A stretch of 64,000 bases of DNA from Pelagibacteraceae bacterium AG-447-E22 (GTDB lineage Bacteria; Pseudomonadota; Alphaproteobacteria; Pelagibacterales; Pelagibacteraceae): positions 1 through 64,000 of the forward strand of contig QCQC01000002.1 in NCBI GenBank assembly GCA_003212295.1. The letters run 5' to 3'. Below, in pieces: positions 59,174-64,000 of the stretch. A model generated the notes under the pieces. That model had not been told where the DNA came from, did not search any database, and saw nothing but the letters and a program-made list of their open reading frames with translations. Position 1 is the stretch's first letter; each line of letters begins with the position of its first letter. The translations under genes were made by a program, and so were the position numbers.

Positions 59174-60158
59174 CTAAATTAGCTTTGTAGAAAATAAAAT
59201 CTAATAGAATGTTTATTGATGAAGATATGTTCTTTTTTAAAATTAACTCCGTTTGATTTATTTCCTCAATTAAGTTTATAACGCCATCTGTTGTCCAACT
59301 CTGAACTTGTTTTTTTACTATTTCTTTTTCTTTCCAAAATATAGGTGGTTTAAAAGAGGTTATGGCAATATCAATATTATCTCTATTGTTTTCAATATGA
59401 TTTTTAATTCTCAAAAGTCTTTTAGATTTATTTAAGAAATATCTCAAAATCATTATTGAATCATCATTAGAAAAGTTATTTTCGTTTATTATTTTTATTA
59501 ATTGCGTTTTATTTTTAGCCAAACATGAGTCAATTAGAAGTGACACGTCATATTCTCCAGCTAGATTTGTTAATTTAAGAATTTCATCGAAATTTATTGT
59601 CTTCTTTTCTTTTAAGTAAATACTAATTTTATTTAGTTCATTTTTTAAATTTTGTCTTTTGCAATTAGCTCTTTCCACTAATAAATTGATAGATTGAGTT
59701 GATATATTAATTTTTTTTTCTTTAAAAAAATTGATAGCAATTGCATTTAAGTTTTGATTTGTGTCTGGATAGAAAGGTATACAAATTAAATTTTTATCTT
59801 TTTCAAATAAATTTCTTAATTTTGATTTTTTGTCTAGTAAATCAGATTCTATTACTATTATAAAATCCTCATATTTTTTTAAGATAATTTCATCTATAAT
59901 ATTTTTAATTTTATCCGATGCTTTTTTAATAACTATGAATTTTTCTTTATCAAAAAGTGACCCAGATGAAATAGAACTGAAAAAACTTTCCAAATTTTTT
60001 AATATTTCGTTTTCATAATAATTGAATCTATTTAAATTTCTTTTTTTATAAATATTATCTATTATCTCATTTTTAAAACCTTCATTATCACCATATAATA
60101 AAAATAGTTTCGATTTTTTATAATCTATTTTATTTATTTCGTAATTTTTAATAATCAT
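59163..60158 (-). CDS. holA: DNA polymerase III delta subunit
   Basis: KLFLLYGDNEGFKNEIIDNI, FIVIKKASDKI, LLVERANCKRQNLKNELNKISIYL; next to lptE and leuS. Confidence 0.87.
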   Translation of the reverse strand: MIIKNYEINKIDYKKSKLFLLYGDNEGFKNEIIDNIYKKRNLNRFNYYENEILKNLESFFSSISSGSLFDKEKFIVIKKASDKIKNIIDEIILKKYEDFIIVIESDLLDKKSKLRNLFEKDKNLICIPFYPDTNQNLNAIAINFFKEKKINISTQSINLLVERANCKRQNLKNELNKISIYLKEKKTINFDEILKLTNLAGEYDVSLLIDSCLAKNKTQLIKIINENNFSNDDSIMILRYFLNKSKRLLRIKNHIENNRDNIDIAITSFKPPIFWKEKEIVKKQVQSWTTDGVINLIEEINQTELILKKNISSSINILLDFIFYKANLANN

Positions 60159-60609
60159 CTAAATTTCTCAACTTTAAAATAAGTTTATCAAAAATTTTTT
60201 CTATTAAATTTTTTTCAATATTTTTCTTATATTGTTCAAATTCAAATTTATTTGATTGATTACCGTAACTAAATTTTTCATTGAATTTATAAGTTTTTGT
60301 TTCATTATTTGATAAAGATATAATCACAGTAGTTTGTATTTGCATCTCTAGGATTACAGGATCACCTTTATTATCTTTTGATAAAATAGCTTCATTTTTA
60401 TTTGAATTAATTTTTAATGAAATTTTTCTTTTTTCATTTATTTCAGTATAACGTTTTAAATTTCTTTCTATTGATCTTGAGATTTTATCATCGTTTTCAG
60501 TATCTATATTTTCTATATAAAAATTTAAGTCTTTAGATGAATAAATTGGTTCGTAGCCTGTACATTGTCCGAGTAACAAAAATATAGTTATAAAAATAAT
60601 TTTCCTCAT
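60148..60609 (-). CDS. lptE: LPS-assembly lipoprotein LptE-like
   Basis: Lipobox [14 protein letters not shown]; LptE-like size and conserved location between leuS and holA. Confidence 0.8.
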   Translation of the reverse strand: MRKIIFITIFLLLGQCTGYEPIYSSKDLNFYIENIDTENDDKISRSIERNLKRYTEINEKRKISLKINSNKNEAILSKDNKGDPVILEMQIQTTVIISLSNNETKTYKFNEKFSYGNQSNKFEFEQYKKNIEKNLIEKIFDKLILKLRNLDDY

Positions 60610-63161
60610 TTTACAATAAAATTTATTAGTTTATTTTTAACATAAATTTTTCTAACGATTTCTTTATCATTGAGATATTTTTTAAACTCATCTCTTTTTT
60701 TTACTAATTCAATTAAATTATCTTCGTTAATATCATTTTCACACTCTAATAAACCTCTTTTTTTACCATTGAATTGAACAACTATGGTATTAGATTTTTT
60801 TGATAAATATCTTTTATCAATTTCTGGCCATACAGTATCAATTTTTTCATTAATTGTGCTTATACATTCTGAAATCATGTGAGGTAACACTGGTTGCATT
60901 ACTTTCAATATTTTTAGGTAATTTTCTTTAAAAATTAATGTTTTAATTTTTTTTTCAATCTTACATGTATTAAGAAAATTATAAATTTCATGAAAATTTG
61001 CAATTATCACATTGTAGTGGAAATTTTCTAAATTAAATGTAATTTTTTGGATTATTTGGTTTGTAAAAATATTAATTTCTTCATCTATTCCATTATCTTT
61101 AGTTAATTTAGATTTTTCTAAAAATAATTTATCTCTAATTTCATTATGTAAATCCCAAAATTTTTGAACAAATTTATATGATGATTGCATGCCTGTATCT
61201 GACCATTGAACATCTTTTTCAGGTGGGCTGTCTGATAAAATAAAAAATCTCACAGCATCTGCTCCATAGGTTTCAAACATTATTTCAGGGTCAATTGTAT
61301 TTTTTTTTGATTTTGACATAGACTCTGAAGCACCTACCATAACTTTCTTCGAGCTATCATTTTTTAGATAAAAATCCTTACCATTCTCACTTGAAACTTC
61401 ATCTGGACTATACCAAGTATTATCTATTTTATAGGTTTGATGACAGACCATACCTTGTGTAAATAAACCTTTAAATGGTTCAGATATTTTGAATTTATCA
61501 TTTTTGAAGTCCAAGGCTTTTGTAAAAAATCGAGAATATAAAAGATGTAGAATAGCATGCTCAACTCCTCCAATATATTGATCTACTGGCATCCAATATT
61601 CTATATCTTTTAAGCTAAAACCTTCCTCTTTATTATTTGCAGAGCAAAATCTTAAAAAATACCAAGATGAATCTACGAAGGTATCTAAAGTATCTGTTTC
61701 TAATTTACATTCTTCATTTCCTATTTTTATTTTTTTCCATTCATCTTGATGGTCTAGTGGATTACCATTCACATTCAGGTTAATTTTTTCTGGTAGTTTT
61801 ATTGGAAGTTTATCCTGAGGTACTTTTAAAATTTCATTTTTTGAATTATACGCTATTGGAATTGGACATCCCCAATATCTTTGTCTTGAAACACCCCAAT
61901 CTTTTAATCTGAAATTGATTTTTTTTTTTCCTATATTTTTTTTTTCTAATATTTCAATAGTCTTTAAAATCGACTCATTTGGCACAACTAGACCATTAAG
62001 GAAATCTGAATTAAATATTTCACCAGGGCCTGTATAAGCAATTTTATCTATTTTGAAGTCATCCTTTTCATTCAATGGTTTAACAACTGGTTTTATTTTT
62101 AATTTGTATTTATTTGCAAAATCCAGATCTCTTTGGTCATGAGCTGGACAACCAAAAACTGCACCAAAACCATAATCCATTAAAACAAAGTTTGCAAAAT
62201 AAACTGGAACTTTTTCGTCATTCAAAGGATTTAAGGCGATTAAATTTGTTTTAAACCCTAGCTTTTCTGCTTGAGAAATTGATTCTTCTGTCGTACCCGT
62301 TTTTGAACAATTAGATTTAAACTTTTCAAATTCTTTATCACCATTATAAATTTCAGCTATTGGATGATCGACAGATACTGCAAGGAATGACATGCCAAAA
62401 AGAGTGTCAGGTCTTGTTGTAAAACATTTAATTTCTTTGAATTTGTTATTTCCTTCAATTTTAAAATTTAATTCACAACCAAAAGATTTACCGATCCAAT
62501 TTTTTTGCATTAATTTAACTTTGTTCGGCCATTCATCTAGTTTTTCGAGACCTTCCAAAAGTTCGTCTGAAAATTTAGTTATATTAAAAAACCATTGATT
62601 TAATTTTTTTCTTTCTACTATTGCTCCTGATCTCCATCCTTTACCATTAATTACCTGTTCATTAGCTAAAACAGTTTTATCTACAGGATCCCAATTGACA
62701 TAGTTTTCTTTTCTATAGACCAAACCTTTATCATATAGATCTAAGAAAAATTTTTGTTGGTGTTTGTAGTATTCTGGAGAGCAAGTAGAAATTTCTCTAT
62801 CCCAATCTATTGAAAGCCCAAGTTTTTTAAGCTGTGTTTTCATGGTAGCTATGTTTTTTTCCGTCCAATCTTTTGGATCAAGATTATTTAATTTTGCGGC
62901 ATTTTCAGCTGGCATACCAAAGGAATCCCATCCCATTGGATGTAGAACGTTAAAACCTTTTAGTTTTTTGTATCTTGATAATACATCACCAATTGTATAA
63001 TTTCTCACATGTCCCATATGTATTTTTCCAGAGGGATATGGAAACATTTCTAGACAATAAAATTTCTTTTTTTTAAGATCAATATCGACTTTGAAAGAAC
63101 TATTTTCCTCCCATACTTTTTGCCATTTTTTTTCGATAGATTTAAAATTGTACCTGTTCAC
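60606..63161 (-). CDS. leuS: Leucyl-tRNA synthetase
   Basis: [88 protein letters not shown]. Confidence 0.99.
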   Translation of the reverse strand: MNRYNFKSIEKKWQKVWEENSSFKVDIDLKKKKFYCLEMFPYPSGKIHMGHVRNYTIGDVLSRYKKLKGFNVLHPMGWDSFGMPAENAAKLNNLDPKDWTEKNIATMKTQLKKLGLSIDWDREISTCSPEYYKHQQKFFLDLYDKGLVYRKENYVNWDPVDKTVLANEQVINGKGWRSGAIVERKKLNQWFFNITKFSDELLEGLEKLDEWPNKVKLMQKNWIGKSFGCELNFKIEGNNKFKEIKCFTTRPDTLFGMSFLAVSVDHPIAEIYNGDKEFEKFKSNCSKTGTTEESISQAEKLGFKTNLIALNPLNDEKVPVYFANFVLMDYGFGAVFGCPAHDQRDLDFANKYKLKIKPVVKPLNEKDDFKIDKIAYTGPGEIFNSDFLNGLVVPNESILKTIEILEKKNIGKKKINFRLKDWGVSRQRYWGCPIPIAYNSKNEILKVPQDKLPIKLPEKINLNVNGNPLDHQDEWKKIKIGNEECKLETDTLDTFVDSSWYFLRFCSANNKEEGFSLKDIEYWMPVDQYIGGVEHAILHLLYSRFFTKALDFKNDKFKISEPFKGLFTQGMVCHQTYKIDNTWYSPDEVSSENGKDFYLKNDSSKKVMVGASESMSKSKKNTIDPEIMFETYGADAVRFFILSDSPPEKDVQWSDTGMQSSYKFVQKFWDLHNEIRDKLFLEKSKLTKDNGIDEEINIFTNQIIQKITFNLENFHYNVIIANFHEIYNFLNTCKIEKKIKTLIFKENYLKILKVMQPVLPHMISECISTINEKIDTVWPEIDKRYLSKKSNTIVVQFNGKKRGLLECENDINEDNLIELVKKRDEFKKYLNDKEIVRKIYVKNKLINFIVK

Positions 63162-63165
63162 AAAT

Positions 63166-63729
63166 TTATTGATTTGACGGATCTGGATAAACCTTTTTAG
63201 GTCTTCTTTTTTTTAATTCCTCATCTAAATCTTTTTTATAAATTGCTGCCTTTTTTAAAATTTTACTTTTAATTTGGTTATCTAAATCACTTTCTACTTT
63301 TTTAATTACACACTGATTATTTTGATTACAGTCTCTTTTTCTTATATCAATTTTAAGTGCATCCGATCTAACTTCATTAGTTAAAAAAGTGATGGTTATT
63401 TTTACCGCTTCTTGTGGATTATCTTCACTATACCAATCAGTTATTATTAACCCGCCGGCATAATCAACATTTGAAATACTCATAAAATCAATTGTATCTA
63501 AAGATGCACGCCACAAAGGATTAGAAGAGGCAAATAAAAAATTGGTTTCTTTATTACCACCGAAACTTCCACCTATATTTATACCTCTTCCTTCTTTAAC
63601 ATTTTGTCTGGCTCTTTCTTTTCCACTAACGATAGGCTTTGAATCCCAATCAATTTTACTGCATGAATTTAAGGAAATTATTAAAAGTGGAATTAAGGAT
63701 ATTTTTGAAAAAGATTTAATTAAATTCAT
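63166..63729 (-). CDS. DUF3576 family lipoprotein
   Basis: Lipobox [75 protein letters not shown]; upstream of leuS. Confidence 0.9.
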   Translation of the reverse strand: MNLIKSFSKISLIPLLIISLNSCSKIDWDSKPIVSGKERARQNVKEGRGINIGGSFGGNKETNFLFASSNPLWRASLDTIDFMSISNVDYAGGLIITDWYSEDNPQEAVKITITFLTNEVRSDALKIDIRKRDCNQNNQCVIKKVESDLDNQIKSKILKKAAIYKKDLDEELKKRRPKKVYPDPSNQ

Positions 63730-63898
63730 AATAAATGATGGTTTAACTGAATAAATAGTGATTTCAAAAGGTAATTTTGTTGCAAAAATGCAACATAATT
63801 GAAAATTTTGATAAGATTACCAAGAATTTTGAAATTTGTGTCGTTTTTCTTGGTAAAAGCGCTCATTCATATAATTAATTATATAACAAAGGAGTAAT

Positions 63899-64000
63899 AT
63901 GAATAATTTAAAAAAACTGGGCTTAACAGCTCTAGCTGGTTCATTAGCGGTAACTGCTGCTAATGCTACTGAATATTCAGTAACTGGTGATGCAATATTA
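63899..64000 (+). CDS. Secreted/outer-membrane (porin-like) protein, N-terminal fragment; truncated by window edge
   Basis: RBS AAAGGAG then ATG AAT AAT TTA...: MNNLKKLGLTALAGSLAVTAANATEYSVTGDAIL, a signal peptide plus the start of a beta-rich mature protein. Confidence 0.75.
   Translation, partial: MNNLKKLGLTALAGSLAVTAANATEYSVTGDAIL

Noticed and set aside
1-64000. CRISPR arrays, IS elements, prophage or defence islands
   Set aside because: No regularly spaced repeats, transposase, integrase, phage structural or defence-family proteins recognised anywhere in the window.

Overview
This window is an AT-rich, densely packed chromosomal segment that looks like a streamlined marine SAR11/Pelagibacterales-type alphaproteobacterium. 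That assignment is an inference from gene content, gene order and AT bias; no search was run. It is mostly core genome: the ccmFEDC cytochrome c maturation operon (ccmF cut by the left edge), argG, folD, hemD/hemC, tsaD, acs, a DUF4212/sodium:solute symporter pair, rpe, purH, phhB, ftsK/lolA, the hisB-H-A-F-E cluster, hslVU, secB, dnaQ-coaE-aroE-maf-ppsR, hemE-hemH-hemJ-rho, mnmE-mnmG-rsmG-parA-parB, holA-lptE-leuS, and the start of a secreted or outer-membrane (porin-like) gene at the right edge. One tRNA-Gly(GCC) gene is present. No CRISPR arrays, IS elements, prophage or rRNA were seen. The observations most worth checking are: a putative oriC between ppsR and hemE with a perfect DnaA box and three one-mismatch boxes; a parS-like site inside rsmG next to parAB; a photolyase cluster with an apparently domain-permuted photolyase-like protein, a PhrB/CryPro-family photolyase that seems to have lost its Fe-S cysteines, and an overlooked 42-aa DUF2256-type zinc-ribbon ORF; a lysine-rich N-terminal extension on acetyl-CoA synthetase; an EF-hand-like loop in the symporter; a strand-specific hairpin upstream of ccmC; and inverted repeats upstream of the porin-like gene.
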